Of a DNA stretch of 64,000 nt, positions 10,236 to 19,317 are shown one piece after another (position 1 is the first letter of the stretch; each line of letters begins with the position of its first letter). The DNA lies in the NCBI RefSeq assembly GCF_001982635.1, contig NZ_MKFI01000001.1, positions 1,320,891 to 1,384,890 on the forward strand, written 5' to 3'. Origin of the DNA: Bradyrhizobium mercantei. Its GTDB lineage: Bacteria; Pseudomonadota; Alphaproteobacteria; Rhizobiales; Xanthobacteraceae. The notes under the pieces are model-generated. The model ran no database searches, had not been told where the DNA came from, and was given only the letters and a program-made list of their open reading frames with translations. A program made the translations under genes and the position numbers.

Positions 10236-11263
10236 GACGCATCACCCTCGGGCACGGCGACGGCAGCCTTGCGGCCGGCGACCTGGCGGATGATCAGGTT
10301 CGGCACGAACAGCACCCAGCGATGGATCCGCGCGCGGCCGACCATCACGATCACGACCAGCACGAGGCCGATCCAGAACAGCCAGTATTGCGGCGTGAGG
10401 CTCTGGAACAACTCCTGCAGCATCTTGAACACGACGGCGCCGATCAGGCCGCCATAGAGATAACCGGTGCCGCCGATCACGAGCACCAGCATCAGGTCGG
10501 CGGAGCGCTCGAACGAAAACACGTCGAGCGAGGCGAGTGCCGTGGTCTGGGTGAACAGCGCGCCGGCGATCCCGGCATAGAAGGCGGCAAGCGTATAGAC
10601 CGCGATCAGGCGGCGGTTGACCGGCACGCCGATCGCGGCCGCACGCAGCGGGTTGTTCCTGATGGCGCGCAGCGACAGGCCGAACGGCGAATGCACCACA
10701 CGTCGCGCCAGCAGGAACAGGATGAACAGCACGATCAGCGAATAGAAGAACCCGGTCTTGCCGAACATGTCGAACGCAAACAGTCCGAGGATCGGTTGCA
10801 TCTCGATGCCCTGCAGGCCGTCGGTGCCGCCGGTGATATCAGAGAAGCGTTCGGCGAGCGCTTCCAGCAGCAGCGCGATGCCGAGCGTCACCATCAGCCG
10901 CGTCAGGTCGACGCCGCGGATGACCAGGAAGCTGGTCAGGAAGCCGAGCACCGCCGCAACGAGACCGGCGGCGACCAGCGCGATCACGGGCTCATTGATG
11001 ATGCCATGCAGCGCCAGCAAGCCGGCAGAGTAAGCACCCGCGCCGAAGAACGCCGCGTGGCCGAGCGAGACGATGCCGGCGTAGCCGAGGATCAGGTCGA
11101 GCGACAGCGCGAACAGGCCGAGCCGCACGATGTCGGTCATGATCAGATAGCGCGACGGGAACAGGAAGGCGCAGGCGAGCGCCAGCACCCAGAACGCGAC
11201 CTCGCTGATCCGCCAGCGCGCCGTGGCCATCGCATGAGTGGAGACATCGGACAGCGCGCTCAT
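10232..11263 (-). CDS. livM: LIV-type ABC transporter permease (LivM family)
   Basis: A 343-aa inner-membrane permease with about nine to ten hydrophobic segments. The family landmarks are LDLILGYAGIVSLGHAAFFGAGAYSAG-like residues near 60-80 (split here over one TM hairpin), a central SPFGLSLRAIRNNPLRAAAIG EAA-type loop that contacts the ATPases, and GGTGYLYGGLIGAVVF near the C-terminus. It pairs with LivH upstream to form the channel. It ends in a 4-base overlap with livG. Confidence 0.94.
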   Translation of the reverse strand: MSALSDVSTHAMATARWRISEVAFWVLALACAFLFPSRYLIMTDIVRLGLFALSLDLILGYAGIVSLGHAAFFGAGAYSAGLLALHGIINEPVIALVAAGLVAAVLGFLTSFLVIRGVDLTRLMVTLGIALLLEALAERFSDITGGTDGLQGIEMQPILGLFAFDMFGKTGFFYSLIVLFILFLLARRVVHSPFGLSLRAIRNNPLRAAAIGVPVNRRLIAVYTLAAFYAGIAGALFTQTTALASLDVFSFERSADLMLVLVIGGTGYLYGGLIGAVVFKMLQELFQSLTPQYWLFWIGLVLVVIVMVGRARIHRWVLFVPNLIIRQVAGRKAAVAVPEGDAS

Positions 11264-11270
11264 GGCGAAC

Positions 11271-12140
11271 TCACCGCGCCGCGGTGCGGCCGAACAGGCC
11301 GTTGGGACGCCAGAGCAGGATCACGATCATGACCGTGTAGATCACGAACGGGCCCATCTTGGGCACGTAATATTTGCCGGCGACGTCGGCGATCCCGAGC
11401 AGCAGCGAGGCGAGGAACGGCCCGGTGATCGACGACGATCCGCCGACGGTGACGACGATCAGGAAGTAGATCATGAATTTCAGCGGGAAATACGGATCGA
11501 GCCCGAGGATCTCCGCGCTCAGCGCGCCGCCGAGACCGGCCAGGCCGCAACCGAACGCAAAGGTGAAGGCGAACACCTGCGGCACGTTGATGCCGAGCCC
11601 GATCGCGGCACGCGGATCATCGACCGCGGCGCGCAGGCGGCTGCCGAACCGCGTCTTCGCCAGGATCAGTTGCAGCGCCAGCGTGAGCAGGCCGCAGATC
11701 ACGACGATCATCAGCCGGTAGCGGCCGATGCCGACGCCGAACAGGTCGATCTGGCCCTCCAGCGCCGCCGGCAGTTTGATGAAGACCCGCGACGATCCCA
11801 TGATGTAGTCGACCGCCGCGACCGACATGAACACCAGACCGATCGAGAACAGCACCTGATCGAGGTGGCTGCGGCTGTAGAGATGGCGGTACAGCGCGCG
11901 CTCCAGCGCGATGCCGATCACGGCGCTGCCGACAAAGGCGAGCGGCAGTGCGGCAAAAAACGGCCAGCCGGAATTGTTGACCAGCACGGCGCAGATATAG
12001 CCGCCGGCCATCGCGAAGGCGCCATGCGCGAGATTGACGAAATTCATCAACCCGAGCGTCACCGCAAGCCCGCAGGCGAGCACGAACAGCAGCATGCCGT
12101 AGGCGACGCCGTCGAACAAATTGGTGAGGATCGAGGCCAT
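11271..12140 (-). CDS. livH: LIV-type ABC transporter permease (LivH family)
   Basis: A 289-aa polytopic inner-membrane protein that begins MASILTNLFDGVAYGMLLF. It carries the LivH pattern GLMNFVNLAHGAFAMAGGY near residue 30-50, an EAA-like loop FGSRLRAAVDDPRAAIGLGI, and GGSSSITGPFLASLLLG near the C-terminus. Seven bases separate it from livM. It lies downstream of the binding-protein gene, from which it is separated by a 190-bp gap containing a palindromic repeat. Confidence 0.94.
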   Translation of the reverse strand: MASILTNLFDGVAYGMLLFVLACGLAVTLGLMNFVNLAHGAFAMAGGYICAVLVNNSGWPFFAALPLAFVGSAVIGIALERALYRHLYSRSHLDQVLFSIGLVFMSVAAVDYIMGSSRVFIKLPAALEGQIDLFGVGIGRYRLMIVVICGLLTLALQLILAKTRFGSRLRAAVDDPRAAIGLGINVPQVFAFTFAFGCGLAGLGGALSAEILGLDPYFPLKFMIYFLIVVTVGGSSSITGPFLASLLLGIADVAGKYYVPKMGPFVIYTVMIVILLWRPNGLFGRTAAR

Positions 12141-12198
12141 CAGGTCAGCCTAACCGAGAAGTCGTGACAAGTACCACTTCGACCACGCCGAATACTCC

Positions 12199-12315
12199 GT
12201 CATGGCCGGGCTTGTCCCGGCCATCCACGTCTTCTTCCCTGCTCCCGGCGGGAAAGACGTGGATGCCCGGCACATCCGCGCGAAGACGCGCTTCGCGCTT
12301 TTGGCCGGGCATGAC
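12199..12315. repeat. Dispersed palindromic repeat (GTCATGGCCGGGC type)
   Basis: Starts GTCATGGCCGGGCTTGTCCC and ends GGCCGGGCATGAC. Internal pairs include CCACGTCTT/AAGACGTGG and GCGCGAAGACGCGCTTCGCGC. It lies between the binding-protein gene and livH in the same operon, where it may trim or stabilise mRNA and give more binding protein than permease. Confidence 0.8.
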
Positions 12316-12332
12316 GCCGGAGATGACGGCAG

Positions 12333-13514
12333 TCACTTCTTGGTCTTGCCGGAATCCTTGACGGCCTCGAAGGTCGCGAACTCGACGTTGTAGAGCTCGC
12401 CGTCGACCTTCTCGACCTTGCGGACATAGATGTTCTGCACGATGTCGCGGGTTTCCGGATCGATCGAGATCGGGCCGCGCGGGCTCTCCCATTTCATGCC
12501 CTTCATCGCCTCGATCAGCTTGTCGCCGTCGGTCGCGCCATTGGTCTTCTTCAGCGCCTCGTAGATCAGGTGAATGCCGTCATAGCCGCTCACCGCCATG
12601 AAGCCCGGACGGTTGCCGAACGCCTTCTTGTAGGCGGCGACGAAGTCTTTGTTCATCTGGGACGGATGCGCCGCCGAATAGAGGTGCGCCGTCACCGCGC
12701 CGAGCGCGGCATCGCCCATGTTGTTGAGCAGGTCGTCGTCCATCACGTCGCCGGGGCCGATCACCTTGATGCCGCTCTTGTCGAGCCCGCGCTCGGCATA
12801 CTGCTTCATGAAGTTGCCGCCCTGCCCCGCCGGCACGAACACGAACATCGCGTCGGGCTTGGAATCCTTCATGCGCTGCAGGAACGGCGCGAAATCGGGA
12901 TTGGCGAGCGGCACCTTGACCTCTTCCACGATCTCGCCGCCGCCGGCGGTGAAGTGCTGCTTGAAGAAGTTCAGCGCGTCGTTGCCCGGCGCGTAGTCGG
13001 AGGTCAGGGTTGCGACCTTCTTGATGCCGTTCTTGACCGCCCAGTCGCCGATGATGGTCGAGGACTGCGCCAGCGTGAAGCTGGTACGCACGATATAGGG
13101 CGAGCGCTCGGTGATGATCGAGGTGCCGGCCGCCATCACGACTTCCGGAATCTTGGCCTGTGTCGCCAGCGGCGCCGCGGCAAGCGCTGCGGGCGTCACG
13201 CCGAAGCCGGCGATGAAATTGACCTTGTCGTTGACGATCAGTTCCTGCGCGAGCCGCTTGGTGTTGTCGGGCACCGCGGCGTCGTCCTTGAGGATGATCT
13301 CGATCTTCTTGCCCGCGACGGTATCGCCGTTCTGCTGCATGTAGAGCTTGATGGCGTTATCGATCTGCTTGCCGGTCGAGGCCTGGCCGCCGGTCATCGG
13401 CAGGATCAGGCCAATCTTGACGGCGTCTTCCGCCCGCGCCGGCACGCTGGCGCACAATCCGGCAAGCACGGTCGAAGCCGCCCCCCACAGCAGCATTTTG
13501 CGACGATTGAACAT
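12333..13514 (-). CDS. LIV-type ABC transporter periplasmic substrate-binding protein
   Basis: First gene of the operon. A twin-Arg-poor Sec/lipid-free signal peptide (MFNRRKMLLWGAASTVLAGL...ARA) precedes a mature protein that begins EDAVKIGLILPMTGG, the normal opening of type I periplasmic binding proteins of the LivK/Peripla_BP_6 family. Two ATGs compete: at 13520 the GGAGGG would touch the start codon, while at 13514 it is 6 nt away, so 13514 is preferred (393 aa). Ligand-lobe segments such as NFIAGFGVTPAALAAAPLAT and GYDGIHLIYEALKKTNGA are present. The ligand is unknown. Confidence 0.92.
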   Translation of the reverse strand: MFNRRKMLLWGAASTVLAGLCASVPARAEDAVKIGLILPMTGGQASTGKQIDNAIKLYMQQNGDTVAGKKIEIILKDDAAVPDNTKRLAQELIVNDKVNFIAGFGVTPAALAAAPLATQAKIPEVVMAAGTSIITERSPYIVRTSFTLAQSSTIIGDWAVKNGIKKVATLTSDYAPGNDALNFFKQHFTAGGGEIVEEVKVPLANPDFAPFLQRMKDSKPDAMFVFVPAGQGGNFMKQYAERGLDKSGIKVIGPGDVMDDDLLNNMGDAALGAVTAHLYSAAHPSQMNKDFVAAYKKAFGNRPGFMAVSGYDGIHLIYEALKKTNGATDGDKLIEAMKGMKWESPRGPISIDPETRDIVQNIYVRKVEKVDGELYNVEFATFEAVKDSGKTKK

Positions 13515-13891
13515 CGGCATCCCTCCCCCTTCCGACTCTATCTGCCGAGCCGAGTCCCCCGGCTCTTGCCTCACCTTAACCCAAGCATGTCACGGCCAAG
13601 CCGCAACGCGACAAGGCGTCTCCCCGTGCCCCCTGTCAATCGGACGATGGACGGTGTCGCGCGCGACGCGATCGGGCCCAGCCGCAGAAGCAGGTATCAA
13701 GATACCAAGATCGAGCCACGAAACTCAATGCCCGCGAGAACAGTTGCGCGCAATCAATGTCTTTGCGGACCCGATTCATTTGTACGATCGTACAAACGAC
13801 GTTGCAATGTCAACAAACAAGCACAATTGCAGCCGAACGGTCGCGCCCCAAGATCATCATCCATAAAGACCACAGCAGTATCCTGCCTCAC
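13515..13891. promoter_or_regulatory. Divergent promoter region with a perfect 18-bp palindrome
   Basis: This 377-base gap separates the first LIV operon from the small lipoprotein gene. At 13779-13796 is TTTGTACGATCGTACAAA, a perfect palindrome of the size and style bound by TetR-family dimers. It is 96 bases before the lipoprotein start and 265 bases before the binding-protein start. No TetR-family gene is in the window. Nothing else coding was seen here. Confidence 0.6.
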
Positions 13892-14173
13892 ATGCCGATC
13901 CTCACGCGCCCTATCCCTGTCCTGACTGCCCTCGCGCTCGCGGCCTGCGCGCTCGGAGGATGCAGCACCGTGAACCAGAAGCTCTCGGCGGGCATGGCCG
14001 ACTACATTCCGGCCTGGGCCGGCGGCCTGCCCGCGGACGCGCCACCGCGGGCGGGCACCCCCGAATACGACAAGTTCATGCAAGAGCGGGAGCGCAAGCG
14101 CCTGATGCCCGCGGCCGAGCGTGGGGATGACGCCTCCAAGCCGGCAACGCCGGCGCCGGACGCCGCCCACTAA
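13892..14173 (+). CDS. Small putative lipoprotein
   Basis: A 93-aa product starting MPILTRPIPVLTALALAACA. A short charged start, a hydrophobic stretch and the lipobox-like LGGC followed by STVNQ suggest export and lipid attachment at that cysteine. The mature part is short, Pro/Ala-rich and ends with charged residues (MQERERKRLMPAAERG). I do not recognise a function. Upstream in-frame codons exist back to 13757 but would put a non-signal sequence in front of the lipoprotein signal. The stop runs straight into a repeat element. Confidence 0.65.
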   Translation: MPILTRPIPVLTALALAACALGGCSTVNQKLSAGMADYIPAWAGGLPADAPPRAGTPEYDKFMQERERKRLMPAAERGDDASKPATPAPDAAH

Positions 14174-14295
14174 AGCGCGATGAGATGGGTTGAATCGTCA
14201 TCGCGCTTCAGATTGTTGTTTTAGCATGATCTCCGCGCAAACGCGTTCCGCGCTTGTCGCGAAGGAAAACCGCTTCGCACTTTTCCGGATCATGC
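14174..14295. repeat. Composite palindromic repeat and likely terminator
   Basis: The left part pairs AAGCGCGATGA (from 14173) with TCATCGCGCTT (ending 14208), an 11-bp stem followed by a T-rich run, so it can terminate the lipoprotein gene. The right part (14224-14295) runs from GCATGATCTCCGCG to CGGATCATGC with internal AAAACCGCTTCGCACTTTT, a common rhizobial dispersed repeat form. It separates two convergent genes. Confidence 0.75.
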
Positions 14296-14296
14296 T

Positions 14297-15082
14297 TTAG
14301 TCGAGCCCATCCTCGCGGATGATCTCGCCGCGATAGCCGAACTCCACCATGTGGACGGTGACGTAGTCATCGCCAATGAACGCGACGCCGTAGGACTCCG
14401 GCAGATCGGCGACCGTCAGCACCTCGGCGAACACCGGATAGCTCGCGTGGTTGGTGCCGCGCAGCGAGGTCGTGGGGACGCCGGCGACCGAACCGCTCAA
14501 CACCAGATGGCAGTGACCGAAGAAGATGTGCCGGATCTTGCTCCGGTGCCTGGCGACGATCGCGCGGAACGCGGCATCATCGAGCAGGCCGATCCGATCC
14601 ACCGGGGCGATATGCGTCGGGATCGGATTGTGATGCATGAACAGGAAGAACGGGCCGTCGTGCTCCGCCAACTGCCGCTCCAGCCAGTCCTGCCGCGTGG
14701 CGCAGAAGCTGCCGGCGGCCGTCTGCGGCTCGTAGGTGTCAAGCAGCAAAACGCGGCCGAACGACGTGTCGTGAACGCCCTGCACGAATCCGTCCGCGTC
14801 GGCGCATTCGGGAAACACGCTGAGAAAGATCTCGCGGTGGTCGTGATTGCCGATGCAGAGACGCACCGGGATCGGAAATCCGTTCAGGCGTTCGCGCAGC
14901 AGGTGATAGTCCGCGAGGTCACCGAGATCGGAAAGATCACCCGAGATCACCATCAGCTCGGCATCGCGATGATCGGCAAGCACGTGATCGAGCGCGCGCT
15001 CGAAATTGTGCAGGGGATCACGGCCAAAGATCGCCCTGCCCGGCGCCGTCAGATGGATGTCGCTCATGTGGATGAGTTTCAT
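14297..15082 (-). CDS. Calcineurin-like metallophosphoesterase (class III phosphodiesterase family)
   Basis: A 261-aa protein with the complete dimetal motif series: MSDIH (Asp and His), SGDLSDLGD, CIGNHDHRE, FMHHNP and FFGHCHLV. This order and spacing match the CpdA/GpdQ group of cytoplasmic phosphodiesterases, which act on cyclic nucleotides or glycerophosphodiesters. The substrate cannot be set from sequence. The ATG at 15082 places the first metal motif eight residues in, as in relatives; earlier in-frame codons add an unrelated Cys/Arg stretch. purU lies 64 bases upstream on the same strand. Confidence 0.88.
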   Translation of the reverse strand: MKLIHMSDIHLTAPGRAIFGRDPLHNFERALDHVLADHRDAELMVISGDLSDLGDLADYHLLRERLNGFPIPVRLCIGNHDHREIFLSVFPECADADGFVQGVHDTSFGRVLLLDTYEPQTAAGSFCATRQDWLERQLAEHDGPFFLFMHHNPIPTHIAPVDRIGLLDDAAFRAIVARHRSKIRHIFFGHCHLVLSGSVAGVPTTSLRGTNHASYPVFAEVLTVADLPESYGVAFIGDDYVTVHMVEFGYRGEIIREDGLD

Positions 15083-15146
15083 GCAGCACCTCGATGCAGG
15101 ACGGCACCAGGCCGTCAAGGCACGACAACCGGGCGAAGCTTGAGGA

Positions 15147-16010
15147 TCAGTCCACGAACACCACGGTCTTGCGGCCGTTGAGGATGACGCGGTCGGCGAG
15201 ATGGTAGCGGATCGCGCGCGCCAGGACGCGGCGCTCGATGTCGCGGCCCTTGCGCACGAGGTCCTCGGGCGTGTCGCGATGGCTGATGCGCTCGACGTCC
15301 TGGTCGATGATCGGACCCTCGTCGAGATCGCTGGTCACATAGTGCGCGGTGGCGCCGATCACCTTGACGCCGCGCTCGTGGGCCTGGTGATAGGGCTTGG
15401 CGCCCTTGAAGCCCGGCAGGAAGGAATGATGGATGTTGATGCAGCGGCCCGACAGCCGCGCCGACATTTCGTCCGACAGGATCTGCATGTAGCGGGCCAG
15501 CACCACGAGGTCGGTGTTGGTGTCCTGGGCGAGCTGCCACACCGCGTCTTCCTGCTGCCGCTTGGTCTCTTTGGTTACCGGCAGATGATGGAACGGGATA
15601 TCGCCGAAATCGAGCGAGCCATAGGTCTCGCGCGGGTGATTGGAGACGATCGCCGTCGGGATCATCTCGAGCTCGCCGGTGCGCCAGCGATAGAGGATGT
15701 CGACCAGGCAGTGATCGGACTTCGACACCAATAGCATCACCCGGCGGCGGCTGGCGCGGTCGCGCATCTGCCATTCCATGCCGAAACGCTCGGCGATCGC
15801 GGCAAATCCGGTCTGCAGCGCCGGCAGCCCGACCGCGAGGTCGGCCGCGGTGAACACCACGCGCATGAAGAACTTGCCGGTCTCGACGTCGTTGAACTGT
15901 TGGGCGTCCAGGATGTTCTGGCCATTATGCGCCAGGAAGGTCGAGACCGCGGAGACGATCCCGGGACGATCAGGACAGGACAGGGTCAGAACGAATTGAT
16001 GGTCGGGCAT
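15147..16010 (-). CDS. purU: Formyltetrahydrofolate deformylase
   Basis: Hydrolyses 10-formyltetrahydrofolate to tetrahydrofolate and formate, balancing one-carbon pools. The 287-aa protein has an N-terminal ACT domain ([18 protein letters not shown]) and a C-terminal formyl-transferase fold. Conserved catalytic surroundings are [19 protein letters not shown] and [19 protein letters not shown], with the Asn-His-Asp set expected for PurU. Length and order fit the family well. The gene diverges from hemD. Confidence 0.96.
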   Translation of the reverse strand: MPDHQFVLTLSCPDRPGIVSAVSTFLAHNGQNILDAQQFNDVETGKFFMRVVFTAADLAVGLPALQTGFAAIAERFGMEWQMRDRASRRRVMLLVSKSDHCLVDILYRWRTGELEMIPTAIVSNHPRETYGSLDFGDIPFHHLPVTKETKRQQEDAVWQLAQDTNTDLVVLARYMQILSDEMSARLSGRCINIHHSFLPGFKGAKPYHQAHERGVKVIGATAHYVTSDLDEGPIIDQDVERISHRDTPEDLVRKGRDIERRVLARAIRYHLADRVILNGRKTVVFVD

Positions 16011-16145
16011 GCCAATTGACCAAAGCTTGAGCAGGTTCGTGGAACGGTCATTTTCGGCCCCCGTCTACACCGCAGGCGGCCTTGCGCCAATCCCGGCGCG
16101 GGGGTCAAATCGAACAAATGACGACAATGTTTGTTAGGGACCATC

Positions 16146-16988
16146 ATGGCTGACCGGCTGAACGGCTACCGCATCCTGATCCTCGAGACGCGCGAGGAGG
16201 CGCAGTTTTCCCGCCTGCTCGCCGAGCAGGGTGCCGACGTGCTGCAATGCCCGATGTTCACCATCCACGATGCGCCGGACCCGGCGCCGGTCGAGGCCTG
16301 GATTCGCCGCGCCATCGAGCGGCCGCTCGACGACCTCGTGCTGATGACCGGGGAAGGCCTGCGCCGCCTGATGAAGGTCGCGCGCCGGATCGGGGTCGAG
16401 GCGGAGTTTGTCACGAGCCTCGGCAAGGCGCGCAAATTCGCCCGCGGTCCCAAGCCGGGACGGGCGCTGCGCGAGATCGGCCTGGAGCCGCAAATGACCA
16501 CCGAGAAGCCGACGTCGGAAGGCGTCGCCGAGATGCTGTCGAAGCTCGACCTCACCGGCCACCGGCTCGGCCTGCAGCTCTATCCAGACAAGGACCACGC
16601 CACGCTGATCGGCGCGATCACGGCACAGGGCGCCGAGGTCGATACGGTGCTGCCCTATGTCTACGACGCGCAGGCCGCCGACGCCAACATCGTCACCGCG
16701 ATCGAGGAGATGGCGCAGGGCCGCATCGACGCGATCGCGCTGACGAGCTCCGGCCAGGTTCGCCGCCTGATGGAGGTCGCGCAGGCGCACAAATGCGAGG
16801 CGCAACTGCGCGACGGATTGCAGCGGACGCCGATCGCCTCCGTCGGGCCCGTGGTGTCGGACGAATTGCAGACCTACGGCCTATCCACCGACATCTACCC
16901 GGCGAACGATGCGTTCTTTATGAAGCCGCTGATCTCGGCGATGGCGACTGCACTGGCGAAGGCGCCGCCGCGCGCTGGGGCACGCTAA
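16146..16988 (+). CDS. hemD: Uroporphyrinogen-III synthase family protein
   Basis: A 280-aa protein of the HemD fold, which closes and inverts ring D of hydroxymethylbilane in tetrapyrrole synthesis. The two-lobed pattern is visible: an N-terminal lobe (YRILILETREEAQFSRLLAEQGADV) and later lobe motifs (DAIALTSSGQVRRLMEVA and IASVGPVVSDELQTYGL). HemD proteins are poorly conserved, so the fold call is firmer than the activity. The ATG at 16146 follows TAGGGA by 5 nt and replaces a TTG at 16131. Confidence 0.82.
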   Translation: MADRLNGYRILILETREEAQFSRLLAEQGADVLQCPMFTIHDAPDPAPVEAWIRRAIERPLDDLVLMTGEGLRRLMKVARRIGVEAEFVTSLGKARKFARGPKPGRALREIGLEPQMTTEKPTSEGVAEMLSKLDLTGHRLGLQLYPDKDHATLIGAITAQGAEVDTVLPYVYDAQAADANIVTAIEEMAQGRIDAIALTSSGQVRRLMEVAQAHKCEAQLRDGLQRTPIASVGPVVSDELQTYGLSTDIYPANDAFFMKPLISAMATALAKAPPRAGAR

Positions 16989-16998
16989 AATCCTCCAC

Positions 16999-17117
16999 CG
17001 TCATTGCGAGGAGCGAAGCGACGAAGCAATCCATGGATCCGCAAGCCGCGCGATGGATTGCTTCGCGGAGCCTGTCATCGGGCGCGCGTTCGCGCGACCC
17101 GTTGGCTCGCAATGACG
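16999..17117. repeat. Dispersed palindromic repeat (CGTCATTGCGAG type, copy 2)
   Basis: Shares its outer arms with the copy at 7524-7608: CGTCATTGCGAGGAGCGAAG at the left and CTCGCAATGACG at the right. GAAGCAATCCATGGATCCG sits inside, and a GCGCGCGTTCGCGCG hairpin lies in the right arm. It lies between the convergent ends of hemD and fcl. Confidence 0.85.
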
Positions 17118-17136
17118 GTGAGGAGAGAGCTGTGCT

Positions 17137-18093
17137 CTACTCCGCCGCCTGCTTGGTCTCGTTCAGATAGGCCTGGTACGCGAGCTTGATGCCATCCTCG
17201 AGCGAGGTGGTGGCGCGCCAGCCGAGCTTGGCCAGCCGGCCGACGTCGAGCAGCTTGCGCGGCGTGCCGTCGGGGCGCGAGGTATCGAAGCTGATCTCGC
17301 CGCGATAGCCGACGGCGGCTGCAACCACGCGGGCGAATTCGGCGATCGTGATGTCCTCACCGGTGCCGATATTGACAAGGTCCGGCGAGGAATAGGTCTT
17401 CATCAAATGGATGCAGGCGTCGGCGAGATCGTCGACATAGAGGAACTCACGGCGCGGTGTGCCGGTGCCCCACACCACGACCGTGCCGGCGCCCGAGACC
17501 TTGGCCTCGTGGAAGCGGCGGATCAGCGCGGCGACGACGTGGCTGTATTCGGGATGATAATTGTCGCCGGGACCATAGAGATTGGTCGGCATCACGCTGA
17601 TGAAATCGGCGCCGTACTGGCTGCGATAGGCCTCGGCCATCTTGATGCCGGCGATCTTGGCAATCGCATAGGGCTCGTTGGTCGGCTCCAGCGGACCGGT
17701 CAGCATCGAATCCTCGCGCAGCGGCTGCGGCGCCAGGCGCGGATAAATGCAGGACGAGCCGAAGAACATCAGCTTCTCGCAGCCATTGGCGTGGGCCGCC
17801 TGGATCACATTGGTCGAGATCGCCAGATTGTCGTAGAGGAATTCCGCCCGCAGCGTGTTGTTGGCGACGATGCCGCCGACCTTGGCCGCGGCGAGGAACA
17901 CCGCCTGCGGCCGCTTCGCGGCAAACCAGGCATTCACTGCGGCCTGGTCGCGCAGATCGACCTCACCGCGCGACACCGTCAGGAGATCGGCCTGCTCGCG
18001 CGCCAGCCGGCGCATCAGCGCCGCGCCGACCATGCCGCGATGGCCGGCGACGAAGACCGTCTTGCCCTTCAGTTCAAACGCCGTGCTTGCCAT
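17137..18093 (-). CDS. fcl: GDP-L-fucose synthase
   Basis: An extended SDR that epimerises and reduces GDP-4-keto-6-deoxy-D-mannose to GDP-L-fucose. Visible are the nucleotide-binding [18 protein letters not shown], the family motif [28 protein letters not shown] (Ser of the triad), and [15 protein letters not shown] with the YxxxK pair. [18 protein letters not shown] and the C-terminal region are typical. The ATG at 18093 gives 318 aa and overlaps the end of gmd by 20 bases, so the two pathway steps are coupled. Confidence 0.96.
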   Translation of the reverse strand: MASTAFELKGKTVFVAGHRGMVGAALMRRLAREQADLLTVSRGEVDLRDQAAVNAWFAAKRPQAVFLAAAKVGGIVANNTLRAEFLYDNLAISTNVIQAAHANGCEKLMFFGSSCIYPRLAPQPLREDSMLTGPLEPTNEPYAIAKIAGIKMAEAYRSQYGADFISVMPTNLYGPGDNYHPEYSHVVAALIRRFHEAKVSGAGTVVVWGTGTPRREFLYVDDLADACIHLMKTYSSPDLVNIGTGEDITIAEFARVVAAAVGYRGEISFDTSRPDGTPRKLLDVGRLAKLGWRATTSLEDGIKLAYQAYLNETKQAAE

Positions 18094-19174
18094 TGGCCGC
18101 ATCCTGCCTGGCCTCGACGAGATCGCTGGCGACCATTTCCTTCACCAGTTGTGCGAACGACGTCTTCGGCGCCCAGCCGAGCTTGGCGCGCGCCTTGCTG
18201 GCGTCGCCGATCAGGAGATCGACCTCGGTCGGGCGGAAATAGGTCGGGTCGATCTGCACCAGGGTCCTGCCCGACGCCTTGTCGACGCCGACCTCCTCGA
18301 CACCCTTGCCGCGCCACTCGATGCTGCGGCCGACTTCGGCAAACGCCAGCTCGACGAACTCGCGGACCGAGCGCGTCTCACCGGTCGCCAGCACGAAATC
18401 GCCGGGCTGGTCCACCTGCAGGATCTTGTGCATGCCCTCGACATAGTCGCGGGCGTGGCCCCAGTCGCGCTTGGCATCGAGATTGCCGAGATAGAGCTTG
18501 TTCTCGAGGCCGGCCTCGATGCGCGCGACGGCGCGGGTGATCTTGCGCGTCACGAAGGTCTCGCCGCGGATCGGGCTCTCATGATTGAACAGGATGCCGT
18601 TGCTGGCGAACATGCCGTAGGCCTCACGGTAGTTCACCGTGATCCAGTAGCCGTAAAGCTTGGCGACGCCATAGGGCGAGCGCGGATAGAACGGCGTGGT
18701 CTCCTTCTGCGGCACCTCCTGCACGAGGCCGTACAGTTCCGAGGTCGAGGCCTGGTAGAACCGGGTCTCCTTCGCCATGCCGAGAATGCGGATCGCCTCC
18801 AGCAGGCGCAGCACGCCGATGGCGTCGGCGTTGGCGGTGTATTCCGGGCTCTCGAAGCTGACCGCAACATGACTCTGGGCGGCGAGGTTGTAGATCTCGG
18901 TCGGCCGGATCTGCTGCACCAGGCGGATCAGATTGGTCGAATCGGTCATGTCGCCGTAGTGCATCAGGAACGGCACGTTGCCGGCATGCGGATCCTGGTA
19001 GAGATGGTCGACGCGCGCGGTGTTGAACGAGGACGAGCGGCGCTTGATCCCGTGCACGGTGTAGCCGAGGCCGAGCAGATATTCTGCGAGGTACGCGCCG
19101 TCCTGCCCGGTGACGCCGGTGATCAGCGCAACGCGCCGCTTTGAGTCCTGAGCCGCCGAATCCCTAACCGCCAT
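18074..19174 (-). CDS. gmd: GDP-mannose 4,6-dehydratase
   Basis: Converts GDP-D-mannose to GDP-4-keto-6-deoxy-D-mannose. The 366-aa extended SDR has [19 protein letters not shown] for NADP binding, the family-specific [36 protein letters not shown] (catalytic Thr/Ser-Glu) and [20 protein letters not shown] with YxxxK. It precedes fcl. The product can also feed GDP-perosamine or GDP-rhamnose, which matters because a perosamine-synthase-like aminotransferase lies at 44569-45699. Confidence 0.97.
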   Translation of the reverse strand: MAVRDSAAQDSKRRVALITGVTGQDGAYLAEYLLGLGYTVHGIKRRSSSFNTARVDHLYQDPHAGNVPFLMHYGDMTDSTNLIRLVQQIRPTEIYNLAAQSHVAVSFESPEYTANADAIGVLRLLEAIRILGMAKETRFYQASTSELYGLVQEVPQKETTPFYPRSPYGVAKLYGYWITVNYREAYGMFASNGILFNHESPIRGETFVTRKITRAVARIEAGLENKLYLGNLDAKRDWGHARDYVEGMHKILQVDQPGDFVLATGETRSVREFVELAFAEVGRSIEWRGKGVEEVGVDKASGRTLVQIDPTYFRPTEVDLLIGDASKARAKLGWAPKTSFAQLVKEMVASDLVEARQDAANGKHGV

Positions 19175-19317
19175 GTCATCTCCAGAAAGCGCGGAAACCG
19201 CGCGGTCCCGACGAGGGGCGTCTGTAGCATCCGGCCCCCGCCAAGTCTAATGGCTTAATCGTTTGAAATCAGGACTTTAGAGCCTTCGAAAAACAGCCTT
19301 ATCCGGTCCGGAGCCGG

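Noticed and set aside
7524..17117. GTCATTGCGAG elements considered as insertion sequences or CRISPR units
   Set aside because: They are short single palindromes with no transposase, target duplication or regular spacer array.
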